Shown: positions 18,495 to 27,711 of the stretch, in pieces
How positions within the stretch are numbered: position 1 is the first letter of the stretch
Layout: the number at the start of each line of letters is the position of its first letter
NCBI GenBank assembly: GCA_938028745.1
Contig: CALIZL010000062.1
Location: 1 to 62,004 of the forward strand
Length of the DNA: 62,004 nucleotides
Direction: 5' to 3'
Source: an uncultured Prevotella sp.
GTDB lineage: Bacteria; Bacteroidota; Bacteroidia; Bacteroidales; Bacteroidaceae
The notes under the pieces: generated by a model
What the model saw: only the letters and a program-made list of their open reading frames with translations
What the model was told of the DNA's origin: nothing
The model's database searches: none
Made by a program: the position numbers and the translations under genes

Positions 18495-19790
18495 TTATTC
18501 CAACTTCCATTTCTTGAACCATAGTTCGTTGAAAGTTAGCCCCACGTTGATGCGGAACACGTTCTCGGTGATATAGTTCTTGGCCGCAGAATGCACCCAT
18601 TGTGCGCTAACGTTGAGAAACGAGCGGTTATTGTATGGGTTGATGATGGGAATGCCAAAGCCAATGCTGGCACTCATCTCCGTTGGACCATCGTTGCCGT
18701 ACACCTTTATATAAGGAGTGGCGTACGAAACGCCTGCGCGATAGTGTATGCGATTGAAGAAATTACGACTAAATGGCGCAGGACAGAAGTCGCCGCCAAG
18801 GGTTAACTTATGCCTGTCGGTAAGCATATTGTCGCGCAAGGCAAAGCTAGAAACGCCCCCATTGGTTTCGTAGCTGGGGAATTTCACGGTCGACCACTGT
18901 TGCAAAGTGTAGTCTGCGCCCACCTTCCATTTGCCGTTGTGGTCCCACATAAGCCCCACACCGAAGAAGTTCGGCAAGTTTAGGTCGAAGTTTCCGCCAT
19001 AAGAGGTGGTGTCCGACACGTTTGTTTGCGAGTTGGTAAGTATCTCTTGCAATTGGGGTTTGCCGCCAATCTTGTGCGTAGGACTAAATGTTAAGCCCAA
19101 GGTGATGTTGTCTTTAGACGACACTTTGGCTGTGTACTGCACGCCGAAGTCTACCTTATAGCTCCGTATGTCCATCGTATACTGATGCACAAGGTTGTTG
19201 ACAGAGCCGTCGCTGTAACTGTTGATGAGTCTGCGATCATAGTCTCCCCACATGTAAGACATGTTAGCACCCAAGGCCAAGCCCTTAATGGGTTCCCAAC
19301 CAATACCCAAATAAGCTTGGCGAACGCCGCCCGTACCCGTGTAGGTGTTGGTTAATATGGTAGCATCTGGCTGATCTGTCAATGCCTGAGCGGCCGAATA
19401 CTGATACCCCACGTTTGTGAAAGGTATCAAACCAAAGCTCAATCCCAGCCTACGGGCGGCCTTAAAGCCTGCAACCACATATTCTATATTGGCGTTTTTA
19501 GCGTTACGCTTCACACCTTTCTCCGAGAAATTGGTGAGTTGCAACGATATGCCGGCATCGAAAAGGAATGTAAGCGTATCCAGTCGAGCATAAGACGCGG
19601 GGTTAAGGTAGTTCACCTGATTGCCTTCATGGAAACCTAATCCCAGCCCATTCATGCCTCGGTTAAATCCGCTGGACTGCTCGGAGAGCACACCTAAGCC
19701 GAACTGACTATAAGGAGAATTAGTTCCACTCTGCGCAAAAGCCGCCATACTGACAGCAGACGCTAAGACAATGCCTATTACTTTCTTCAT
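18495..19790 (-). CDS. FadL/OmpP1-like outer-membrane barrel protein
   Basis: A 431-residue protein with a cleavable signal peptide (ending AAFAQ, about residue 20) and alternating beta strands up to a C-terminal WKLE, typical of outer-membrane barrels. The conserved start NSPYSQFGLGVLS and the plug-like N-terminal segment fit the FadL/OmpP1-type proteins that Bacteroidales keep upstream of lptC. The transported compound is unknown; hydrophobic ligands are usual in the family. It is the first gene of the minus-strand envelope cluster. Confidence 0.88.
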   Translation of the reverse strand: MKKVIGIVLASAVSMAAFAQSGTNSPYSQFGLGVLSEQSSGFNRGMNGLGLGFHEGNQVNYLNPASYARLDTLTFLFDAGISLQLTNFSEKGVKRNAKNANIEYVVAGFKAARRLGLSFGLIPFTNVGYQYSAAQALTDQPDATILTNTYTGTGGVRQAYLGIGWEPIKGLALGANMSYMWGDYDRRLINSYSDGSVNNLVHQYTMDIRSYKVDFGVQYTAKVSSKDNITLGLTFSPTHKIGGKPQLQEILTNSQTNVSDTTSYGGNFDLNLPNFFGVGLMWDHNGKWKVGADYTLQQWSTVKFPSYETNGGVSSFALRDNMLTDRHKLTLGGDFCPAPFSRNFFNRIHYRAGVSYATPYIKVYGNDGPTEMSASIGFGIPIINPYNNRSFLNVSAQWVHSAAKNYITENVFRINVGLTFNELWFKKWKLE

Positions 19791-19888
19791 TATGAGTTAT
19801 ATGTTTATTGCGGAGCTGAGGCTCCATTTATCCGTTTTGAAATGTGGCGAAAAACATACAGACTTGTTATGGTACGCCAAATTAGGGG

Positions 19889-19896
19889 CAAAATTA
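19889..19896 (-). promoter_or_regulatory. Candidate -7 box for the envelope cluster
   Basis: TAATTTTG on the minus strand about 100 bases before the ATG of the FadL-like gene. A TTTG lies further upstream (19922-19925) but the spacing of 25 is too long. It faces away from the -7 box of the Lnb-type gene. Confidence 0.4.
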
Positions 19897-19941
19897 TCGA
19901 AAAAAAACGATATAATCGCATCAAATGTTCAAAAATAAGGT

Positions 19942-19949
19942 TATTTTTG
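19942..19949 (+). promoter_or_regulatory. Candidate -7 box for the Lnb-type gene
   Basis: TATTTTTG ends 4 bases before an in-frame GTG (19954) and 16 before an ATG (19966). If the box is used, the ATG is the more natural start. Confidence 0.5.
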
Positions 19950-19965
19950 CATCGTGAAACCAATT

Positions 19966-21156
19966 ATGTTGCTTTTGCGGCACCTTCTTGCCGCAGTTTT
20001 GTTATGTGCTTTCCAACTCTCGGCACAGGCTCAAGGCACTCTTGAATTAAAGGATATGGATGCCGTGCGCATATCCTTGCTCACTTGTCAGCCCCACGAA
20101 GAAGTGTATAGCATTTACGGACACACGGCCATTAGGTATCAGGATGTGGCACGCGGAACAGACATAGCCGTGAACTATGGCATGTTCTCGTTTCACAAAC
20201 CCTACTTCGTGCTGCGTTTCGTGTTCGGACTTACCGACTACGAAATGGGTATCGAGTCGTTCGACGCTTTCTGCGCACAATACGCCTCGTATGGAAGTGG
20301 CGTGTACGAGCAGGTGCTTAACCTCACGCCCGAAGAGAAACTGACCATCGCCAAGGCCATCGACACCAACTACGAACCGCAAAATCGCGTGTACAGGTAC
20401 AACTATTTCTATGACAATTGCACCACTCGTGCACGCGACATGATTACCAACCACCTGCAAGCAAGCGTGGAATATGGCAACGAAAAAGCGGAGGATGCCA
20501 CCTCTTATCGCCAGATTGTGCACCAATGCGCCAGCCAAACGCCTTGGATAAGGTTTGGAAACGACATGCTGTTAGGCATTAAGGCCGACCTGCCCATCGA
20601 CAGGGCACAACGCCAATTCTTGCCTGCAAACCTCATGAACGACTTCCAAAGCGCCACGCTAAACAACAGTTCGTCCACCAAACGCAAGCTTGTTGCCTCT
20701 TCGGGATGGGTTGTTCAGCCAGGCGTTCAAACCTCTTCGTCGTCGTTTCCCCTATCGCCCACGGCCCTCATGCTCATTCTTGCGGCGATAATTCTCGGCA
20801 CAACAGCCATCGAAAGCAAGCTTAACACGCGTTTCAGATGGTTTGATGGCTTTTGGTTTCTTATCTGCGGACTAATCGGCATCCTATTGTTTGTGATGAT
20901 TTTCTCGCAACATCCCACCGTCAGCCTCAACCTCCAAATACTCTTTTTCTGCCCTTACACCTTATTATATATATATAGGGCCGTTAAAAAAGGCAAGGAA
21001 ACGCAGTTCTTGCGCGGCATAAAGATATGGTGCATACTTATTTCGCTCTTCCTCATTGGCGGCTTTTTCCAACACTATGCCGAAGGGGTGAGGTTTTTGG
21101 CACTATCTTTGCTCATCAGATACATATATTTAATATATCGACATAAAAGGGCATGA
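19966..21156 (+). CDS. DUF4105/Lnb-type protein, putative lipoprotein N-acyltransferase
   Basis: About 396 residues: signal peptide (MLLLRHLLAAVLLC and on), a periplasmic domain to about 240, and several C-terminal transmembrane helices. The domain has the DUF4105 features IYGHTAIRY (H53) and FYDNCTTRARD (C152), a His/Cys pair that may be catalytic. DUF4105 is now named for Lnb, reported as the lipoprotein N-acyltransferase of Bacteroides; I infer the same role here. I prefer the ATG at 19966 over the upstream GTG (19954), because a -7 box ends at 19949. The stop overlaps the next start (ATGA). Confidence 0.85.
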   Translation: MLLLRHLLAAVLLCAFQLSAQAQGTLELKDMDAVRISLLTCQPHEEVYSIYGHTAIRYQDVARGTDIAVNYGMFSFHKPYFVLRFVFGLTDYEMGIESFDAFCAQYASYGSGVYEQVLNLTPEEKLTIAKAIDTNYEPQNRVYRYNYFYDNCTTRARDMITNHLQASVEYGNEKAEDATSYRQIVHQCASQTPWIRFGNDMLLGIKADLPIDRAQRQFLPANLMNDFQSATLNNSSSTKRKLVASSGWVVQPGVQTSSSSFPLSPTALMLILAAIILGTTAIESKLNTRFRWFDGFWFLICGLIGILLFVMIFSQHPTVSLNLQILFFCPYTLLYIYRAVKKGKETQFLRGIKIWCILISLFLIGGFFQHYAEGVRFLALSLLIRYIYLIYRHKRA

Positions 21157-22568
21157 ACAAGTACATAACCCTCTTTGCGTTGGCCACGCTTGCCAACATC
21201 GAATGCAAGGCACAGCCTAACGTGGCTGTTCCACGGCTTGTTGTGGGCATTACCGTTGACCAACTGAACAGCGACGACATGGAACAGTTCGCTGCACTTT
21301 ACGGAAATGGCGGTTTCAAAAAGCTGCTCCGAGAAGGCGTGGTGTACGAAAACGCCCAATACGACTTCGCTCCCATCAACTTGGCATCGGCCACAACAGC
21401 CATTGCCACGGGCGCATCGCCTGTAGACAATGGCATAACGGCCGAGCGATGGGTTAGTCGCGAAACGCTCCGACCCGTGGGTTGTACCTTTGATAAGAAG
21501 TTCTTCGTGTCGCCAAACAACGTGAAATCGTCTACCATCGGCGACGAAATGAAGATGGCCAGCAACGGAAACGCATTGGTGTTTTCGGTAGCTGCCAACC
21601 AAGATGCGGCAGTATTGCAGGGCGGACACGCTGCCGACGGGGTGTTTTGGATTGACGAGGCCACGAAAACGTGGAAAACGTCGGCCTTCTATCCTCGCTC
21701 CGCGCAAACGTGGCTCGACACTTACCTGCGCATGCCGGGGCTAGATGTGGCGAAGAAGAGCCCCAATCAGGCCACTTGCCAATTTGCATTAGACTGCATT
21801 AGCGACCATGTCATGGGGCGCGACGCACATGCCGACTTGCTTTTCGTTACCCTTTCGGCCAGCAACTCAACTGCCGAGAGCAACCCTTTGCTCACCAGAG
21901 AGAACACTTATAGGGAACTAGACAAGAACCTGTCTGACTTAATTCAGAACATCGAGCAAAAGGTGGGCAAAGAAAACGTGCTCTTTGTGCTTACCGCCAC
22001 GGGACGTTCGGATAGCAACATACAAAACTACGCCAAGTACAACGTACCCACTGGCACGTTCTACATCAACCGAACGGCCAACCTTCTGAACATGTACCTC
22101 AACGCCATTTATGGTGTTAACCGATTGGTAGACGGTGTTTTGAACAACGAGATATATCTCAACAAAACCATCTTAGAGCAAAAGCGCATCAACATCAGCG
22201 AGGTTTTGCGCCACGCACGCGAATTTCTCGTGCAGATTTCGGGCGTGAAAGAAGTGTACACAGCCGACCAGCTGCTGCTCGAAAACGGCGTTTCCTCGAA
22301 AGTGCGCAACGCTTTCAACCACGCCGTAAGTGGAGACATCATCGTGAAAGTGGCTCCGGGATGGAAGATTTACAACGAAGAAACCAGGGAAGAGCATCTG
22401 CCTGCTACTGCCAGCCTGCCCTTCCCCATCATCATTTACGGGGCTGGCGTAAAACCCAATACCATTTCCACGCCCGTAACCACCAACCGCATTGCGCCCA
22501 CCATTGCCCGTTTTATCCGCATCAGGGCGCCCAATGCCTGTGTTGTACCGCCGCTCCCGCTTAAATAA
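21153..22568 (+). CDS. PafA-like alkaline phosphatase family protein, probably inactive
   Basis: A 471-residue exported protein (signal peptide through about residue 20) of the alkaline phosphatase superfamily: VGITVDQLNSD and LASATTAIATGASPVDNGIT align with the first metal Asp and nucleophile Thr of PafA. The other key positions seem lost: where PafA has STDYVGH this has SASNSTAE, where it has TADHG this has TATGRSD, and the late His region (YDTH) reads LPATASLPF. A Lys/Arg pair that binds phosphate is also absent. I therefore think it is a pseudoenzyme, although the fold and the end (RIAPTIARFIRIRAP) are kept. It is translated in overlap with the Lnb-type gene and lies before secA. Confidence 0.85.
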   Translation: MNKYITLFALATLANIECKAQPNVAVPRLVVGITVDQLNSDDMEQFAALYGNGGFKKLLREGVVYENAQYDFAPINLASATTAIATGASPVDNGITAERWVSRETLRPVGCTFDKKFFVSPNNVKSSTIGDEMKMASNGNALVFSVAANQDAAVLQGGHAADGVFWIDEATKTWKTSAFYPRSAQTWLDTYLRMPGLDVAKKSPNQATCQFALDCISDHVMGRDAHADLLFVTLSASNSTAESNPLLTRENTYRELDKNLSDLIQNIEQKVGKENVLFVLTATGRSDSNIQNYAKYNVPTGTFYINRTANLLNMYLNAIYGVNRLVDGVLNNEIYLNKTILEQKRINISEVLRHAREFLVQISGVKEVYTADQLLLENGVSSKVRNAFNHAVSGDIIVKVAPGWKIYNEETREEHLPATASLPFPIIIYGAGVKPNTISTPVTTNRIAPTIARFIRIRAPNACVVPPLPLK

Positions 22569-22625
22569 TTATACGATAAAGGCGGATTGTTGGCAAATTT
22601 CGAGCCAAATAAACCAATTTATTTG

Positions 22626-22633
22626 TAATTTTG
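22626..22633 (+). promoter_or_regulatory. Candidate -7 box for secA
   Basis: TAATTTTG about 105 bases before the secA ATG. No convincing -33 box. The implied leader of about 100 nt could carry regulation, as in other secA genes, but I see no secM-like peptide. Confidence 0.5.
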
Positions 22634-22737
22634 CAGACATTTAGGCGCAACGCCAAAAGCAACGTGTGCCAATGCACACCATAGGCTTACGCCAACGATG
22701 CAAACTTTCATCACACAACACAGATAATACAACGAAA

Positions 22738-25700
22738 ATGAATTTAAATAAAATCCTACAATCGCTCTTCGGCAATAAGTCGACGCGCGACATGAAACTT
22801 ATTCAGCCACTTGTTGAAAAGGTTAAGGCCACTTACGACGAAATTAAGGCCCTTAGCAACGACCAGCTGCGCGCCAAAACCAAAGAAATACAGGCGCATG
22901 TGCAAAACGCGGCAAAAGAACAAAAAGAAAAGATTGCCCAACTGAAAGCACAGATTGAAGAAACGCCCATCGACGAGCGCGAATCGCTGTTCAATCAGAT
23001 TGACAAGTTGGAGAAAGAGGCTCTCGAAGTTTACGAAGTAGCCCTCAACGAGGTGATGCCCGTGGCGTTCGGCATTATGCACGACACCGCCAGACGTTTT
23101 ACCGAGAACGAAGAAATTGTGGTTACGGCTACCGATTTCGACCGCGATTTGGCCGCCACCAAAGACTTCGTGCGCATCGAAGGCGACAATGCCATATATT
23201 CTAACCACTGGATTGCTGGCGGAAACGACACCAAGTGGGACATGATTCACTACGATGTGCAAATCTTCGGCGGTATTGCCTTGCACCAAGGAAAGATTGC
23301 CGAGATGGCAACGGGTGAAGGAAAAACCCTCGTGGCCACGCTCCCCGTATTCCTAAACGCGCTTACAGGCAATGGCGTACACGTGGTTACGGTGAACGAT
23401 TACCTTGCCAAGCGCGACTCCGAGTGGATGGGTCCGCTCTACGAGTTCAACGGTCTGTCGGTTGATTGCATCGACAAGCATCGCCCCAACTCGCCCGAAC
23501 GCCGTAAGGCATACATGGCCGACATTACATTTGGTACAAACAACGAGTTCGGTTTCGACTATCTGCGCGACAACATGTCGAACTCGCCCGAAGACTTGGT
23601 GCAAAGGGCTCACAACTACGCCATAGTCGACGAGGTCGACTCGGTACTTGTCGACGATGCCCGTACGCCACTTATCATCGCAGGTCCTATCCCCAAGGGC
23701 GACGACCAAATGTTCGAAGAATACCAACCTTTGGTAGAACGCCTTGTAGACGTACAACGCAAGCTGGCCACGCAATACCTTGCCGAGGCCAAACAGCTGA
23801 TAACAGAAGGCCAGGAACAGAACGACCAAAAGAAACTAGACGAGGGTTTCCTCTCGCTCTATCGTTCGTTCAAGTCGCTGCCAAAGAACAAACCGCTCAT
23901 CAAATATCTCTCCGAAGAGGGCATCAAAGCCGGAATGCTGAAGACCGAAGAGATTTATATGGAGAACAACAACCGCAAAATGCCCGAGGCCGTTGCACCT
24001 TTGTACTTCGTTGTTGACGAAAAACAAAACTCGTGCGACCTTACCGACAAGGGTACGGAATGGTTGGCCAAGCAGGTTAACGACGCCGAGCTCTTCGTTT
24101 TGCCCGACATCGCCACCCAACTCTCGGCACTTGAAGCTGACAAGACCATGAGCGACGAGCAAAAGATTGACCGCAAAGACGAACTTCTCAACCACTACGC
24201 CATCCAAAGCGAGCGTGTGCACACCCTCCAACAGCTACTCAAAGCCTACACCATGTTCAATAAAGACGACGAATATGTGGTTATCGACGGCGAAGTGAAG
24301 ATTGTTGACGAGCAAACAGGCCGTATTATGGAAGGAAGACGTTGGAGCGACGGACTACATCAAGCTGTTGAGGCCAAAGAACACGTCAAAGTGGAGGCCG
24401 CCACGCAAACCTTCGCAACCATAACCCTGCAAAACTACTTCCGCATGTACCACAAGCTAGCGGGTATGACGGGTACTGCATCTACCGAGGCAGGCGAGTT
24501 CTGGGACATCTACAAACTTGACGTGGTGGAAATTCCCACCAACCGCCCCATCGCACGTAACGACATGGACGACCGCGTGTACAAAACGGCCAGAGAAAAA
24601 TACGCTGCCGTTATCGACGAGATTGAAGACCTGCGCAAGCAAGGCCGCCCTGTGCTCGTTGGTACAACGTCGGTTGAAATATCCGAGTTGCTTAGCAAGA
24701 TGCTCAACATGCGCAAGATAGACCACGAAGTGCTTAATGCCAAGCAACACCAAAAGGAGGCATCCATCGTGGCAAAGGCCGGACAGTCTACCAATGGACT
24801 GGGAGCAGTGACCATCGCCACAAACATGGCAGGTCGTGGTACCGACATTAAGCTGTCGCCCGAAGTGAAAGCCGCAGGCGGTTTGGCCATCATCGGTACC
24901 GAAAGGCACGAAAGCCGTCGTGTTGACAGACAGTTGCGCGGACGTGCCGGCCGTCAAGGCGACCCCGGCTCTTCTGTATTCTACGTTTCGCTCGAAGACA
25001 AGCTGATGCGCCTTTTCGCATCAGAACGCATCGCAAGCATCATGGACCGCCTTGGATTTAAAGAGGGCGAACGCATCGAGAGCCCAATGATTTCGAAGAG
25101 TATTGAGCGTGCACAGAAGAAAGTAGAGGAAAACAACTTCGGTATTCGTAAGCACCTGCTGGAATACGACGACGTGATGAACAAGCAACGTACCGTGATT
25201 TACGAGAAACGACGCCACGCCTTGCTGGGCGAACGCATCGGCATGGACATCACCAACATTATTTGGGACCGCGTTATCAACATCATACAAACCAACGATT
25301 ACGAAGGTTGCAAAGAGGCGTTCATTAAGATATTCGCGATGGAATGCCCCTTCACCGAAGAGGAATTCATCAATACCCCACACGACGTATTGGAAGAAAG
25401 AACCTTCCAAATGGCTATGGGAACCTTCAAACGCAAAACCGACCGCCTGCAAGAGGTAACCTACCCCACCATTAAGGAGGTGTACGAAACACAAGGCGAC
25501 CGCTTTGAACGCATTGTTGTGCCCATAACCGACGGCAAACGCATCGTACAGATTGTGTGCGACCTGAAAGAGGCTTACGAAACGGAGGCCAAATCGGTGA
25601 TTAAGCAGTTCGAGAAAAATGTGATGTTACACATCATCGACGACTGCTGGAAAGAGAACCTGCGCCAGCTAGACGAACTGCGACACAGCGTACAAAACGC

Positions 25701-26061
25701 ATCGTACGAGCAAAAAGACCCCCTACTGGTGTTTAAACTCGAAAGTGTGAAACTGTTCGACAACATGGTTAACGAGATGAACGACCGCATAACAAGCTTG
25801 CTGATGCGTGCACAACTGCACGTTGAACAGCAGGTGCAAGAGGCGGCACCCGAAGTACGCCAGCAACAACAGTACACCGAGAGCAAAGAAGACCTCGACG
25901 AGCAGGCGCAAAGAGCTGCTAGGCAGCAAGACACGCGCGAGAGTGCTGCATCGCAAAACCGTACGCCCGTGATGAAGGAACACATGCCCAGAAGGAACGA
26001 CCCATGTCCTTGCGGTAGCGGAAAGAAGTTTAAAGACTGCCACGGAAGGGGCATCGTGTAA
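22738..26061 (+). CDS. secA: Preprotein translocase ATPase SecA
   Basis: SecA drives proteins through the SecYEG channel. The 1107 residues are long for the family, as is usual in Bacteroidetes. Visible are Walker A MATGEGKTLVATLP, the DEAD-type DEVDSVLVDDARTPL, the motif VI region DRQLRGRAGRQGDPG, and the C-terminal zinc segment DPCPCGSGKKFKDCHG. I start at the ATG at 22738 (MNLNKILQSLFGNKSTRD), which is the conserved N-terminus; the frame is open to 22666 but that part does not look like SecA. It follows the Lnb and PafA-like genes with its own candidate promoter. Confidence 0.98.
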   Translation: MNLNKILQSLFGNKSTRDMKLIQPLVEKVKATYDEIKALSNDQLRAKTKEIQAHVQNAAKEQKEKIAQLKAQIEETPIDERESLFNQIDKLEKEALEVYEVALNEVMPVAFGIMHDTARRFTENEEIVVTATDFDRDLAATKDFVRIEGDNAIYSNHWIAGGNDTKWDMIHYDVQIFGGIALHQGKIAEMATGEGKTLVATLPVFLNALTGNGVHVVTVNDYLAKRDSEWMGPLYEFNGLSVDCIDKHRPNSPERRKAYMADITFGTNNEFGFDYLRDNMSNSPEDLVQRAHNYAIVDEVDSVLVDDARTPLIIAGPIPKGDDQMFEEYQPLVERLVDVQRKLATQYLAEAKQLITEGQEQNDQKKLDEGFLSLYRSFKSLPKNKPLIKYLSEEGIKAGMLKTEEIYMENNNRKMPEAVAPLYFVVDEKQNSCDLTDKGTEWLAKQVNDAELFVLPDIATQLSALEADKTMSDEQKIDRKDELLNHYAIQSERVHTLQQLLKAYTMFNKDDEYVVIDGEVKIVDEQTGRIMEGRRWSDGLHQAVEAKEHVKVEAATQTFATITLQNYFRMYHKLAGMTGTASTEAGEFWDIYKLDVVEIPTNRPIARNDMDDRVYKTAREKYAAVIDEIEDLRKQGRPVLVGTTSVEISELLSKMLNMRKIDHEVLNAKQHQKEASIVAKAGQSTNGLGAVTIATNMAGRGTDIKLSPEVKAAGGLAIIGTERHESRRVDRQLRGRAGRQGDPGSSVFYVSLEDKLMRLFASERIASIMDRLGFKEGERIESPMISKSIERAQKKVEENNFGIRKHLLEYDDVMNKQRTVIYEKRRHALLGERIGMDITNIIWDRVINIIQTNDYEGCKEAFIKIFAMECPFTEEEFINTPHDVLEERTFQMAMGTFKRKTDRLQEVTYPTIKEVYETQGDRFERIVVPITDGKRIVQIVCDLKEAYETEAKSVIKQFEKNVMLHIIDDCWKENLRQLDELRHSVQNASYEQKDPLLVFKLESVKLFDNMVNEMNDRITSLLMRAQLHVEQQVQEAAPEVRQQQQYTESKEDLDEQAQRAARQQDTRESAASQNRTPVMKEHMPRRNDPCPCGSGKKFKDCHGRGIV

Positions 26062-26082
26062 GCCACTAACAGGGTTATAGGC

Positions 26083-26230
26083 TGGTTCTAAAAATTACCT
26101 TTGCTGCATTTTTAGCTTTTAGCTCAGCAGGCTTTGCTTACTTCTTGATGGAGCATAGTGAGCTATGCTTTCTGAAAGCGTAAGCGAAAGATGCTAGATA
26201 AAAGCAAAAAGACAGTGAAGAGTAATACAA
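26083..26230. repeat. Fold-back intergenic element, copy 1
   Basis: Starts about 20 bases after the secA stop. Outer arms 26095-26121 and 26199-26225 pair imperfectly over 27 positions; an inner hairpin GCATAG/CTATGC sits at 26153-26168. Shares ACCTTTG, AGCATAGTG and AAGCGAAA motifs with 60145-60240. It may be a small non-autonomous element that also terminates secA transcription. Confidence 0.65.
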
Positions 26231-26297
26231 CGAAACTCAATTGACCCCTTGCGGGGAATTTATAGAACATGCCTATACAACATCGCAATAACATTTT

Positions 26298-26326
26298 CCT
26301 CCCCTCAAAACACTTTTGTGGGGAGG
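26298..26326. terminator. Hairpin before the orphan ABC ATPase gene
   Basis: Arms 26298-26310 and 26314-26326 form a 13-bp stem with one mismatch and a 3-base loop, about 70 bases before the ABC gene. It may end upstream transcription or act in the leader. Another small CCCC/GGGG hairpin lies near 26245. Confidence 0.6.
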
Positions 26327-26397
26327 GAAATACACACCAACAAAGCGGGTTAAGTTGAGCCTATGGCATTGCATAACCCGCCATAAACAAGCACAAG

Positions 26398-27102
26398 ATG
26401 CAAGTAAACATCAACAACCTTACAAAAAAATACGGGGATAAAACGGCAGTTTCTATCCCCGTTTTTTCTATGTCAGACAACGAAATTGTAGGACTAGTGG
26501 GAAACAACGGCTCTGGAAAAACCACCTTTTTCAGACTTCTAACCGACTTGGTTAAAGCCAACACGGGCGAAGTGAGCCTCAATGGTGTGGACCCTACGCA
26601 AAGCGAGTCGTGGAAACAACACACGGGCGTGTACCTCGACGAGGGCTTTCTCATCGACTACCTAACGCCCGAAGAGTATTTCGACTTCGTTGCAAGCATT
26701 TCGGGCATAGACAATGAAAACCTAACACAAACGCTGCAGCAGTTTGAAAACTTTATGGCTGGCGAAATACTTGGCCAAAAGAAACTTATACGCGACCTCT
26801 CGGCAGGCAACAAACAAAAGGTAGGCATCATTGCCGCCATGCTTACACACCCGCAATTTCTTATTCTCGACGAGCCCTTTAACTTTCTCGACCCTACCAG
26901 CCAAAATGCCTTAAAAGCCATACTTACTAAGTTTGGACAACGCCAAGGCACAACGGTTATCGTGTCGAGCCACAACCTACAACACACCATCGACATTTCC
27001 ACACGCATCGTTTTACTGGAAAAAGGCCTCATCATCAACGACTTCAAGACTGTTGATACGGCTGCCATACGCGAATTGGAAAACTATTTCGCTGCCCAAT
27101 AG
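26398..27102 (+). CDS. ABC transporter ATP-binding protein without a local permease
   Basis: A 234-residue ATPase with Walker A GNNGSGKTT, the signature DLSAGNKQKVG, Walker B FLILDEPF and the H-loop VIVSSHNL. It resembles exporter-type ATPases such as those of Bacteroides ABC-2 systems. No permease gene lies on either side, so its partner must be elsewhere or it works without one. The ATG at 26398 fits; the next gene is 105 bases downstream and may be co-transcribed. Substrate unknown. Confidence 0.92.
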   Translation: MQVNINNLTKKYGDKTAVSIPVFSMSDNEIVGLVGNNGSGKTTFFRLLTDLVKANTGEVSLNGVDPTQSESWKQHTGVYLDEGFLIDYLTPEEYFDFVASISGIDNENLTQTLQQFENFMAGEILGQKKLIRDLSAGNKQKVGIIAAMLTHPQFLILDEPFNFLDPTSQNALKAILTKFGQRQGTTVIVSSHNLQHTIDISTRIVLLEKGLIINDFKTVDTAAIRELENYFAAQ

Positions 27103-27207
27103 CCTCTACAAGGATGTTTTTTCCCAAGCATGGCTCGGCTTTAAGCACCTAGATATGCGATAAACGCCCCACTATAAGAAAGGACGTACATAAACACAAT
27201 TGCGAAC

Positions 27208-27711
27208 ATGCAACTAAGAAAAGAGATAGAACCCGACTTCGAAACGGTTGAGAAACGCTACCCAATAGCCCTTAAAGCAATAATGAGTTATACAGCGTAT
27301 TGCGATGAAAACGGGGACGAAGACTTGGTGGAATATAACAAATTGGCCGACTATCTTCATCAGCTTACGGGTAAAGACATGTCGCAATTTAATCTTTGGG
27401 AATGGTGGGAAGAAGAAGGTGCCGAGGTTTTGGCCTTCAAAATTGTGCTGCCCGAACCTCAATGTGTACACAATATCACTATGGACGAAGTGCATGAGAT
27501 TGTAAAAAGGCTTAAAACCGACATCTACACTCCCTCCGAAGATGGTTCGTTAAAAGAGATTTTTAAATATCATCTAGACGGGTATTATAAGTTGTTCTTG
27601 GAAAGAAACTTTAATACGTACGACCCTAAACTGTTTGAAAGGAATATAAACGATAAAGGCGAATACTTTGAATATACCGAAGCACAGATTGTTCAAATGC
27701 TTTGGAGATAG
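27208..27711 (+). CDS. Acidic protein of unknown function
   Basis: A 167-residue, acidic, soluble-looking protein with no signal peptide or membrane segment. I do not recognise a family. It has a tryptophan and glutamate cluster (FNLWEWWEEEGAEVL, about 72-86), alternating helices, and a C-terminal FEYTEAQIVQMLWR. Base composition is somewhat lower in GC than secA and the ABC gene. It may share a transcript with the orphan ABC ATPase 105 bases upstream. The ATG and normal codon use make it a likely real gene. Confidence 0.75.
   Translation: MQLRKEIEPDFETVEKRYPIALKAIMSYTAYCDENGDEDLVEYNKLADYLHQLTGKDMSQFNLWEWWEEEGAEVLAFKIVLPEPQCVHNITMDEVHEIVKRLKTDIYTPSEDGSLKEIFKYHLDGYYKLFLERNFNTYDPKLFERNINDKGEYFEYTEAQIVQMLWR

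Noticed and set aside
22666..22737. 24-residue upstream extension of secA
   Set aside because: It does not resemble SecA and lies between a candidate promoter and the conserved start at 22738.
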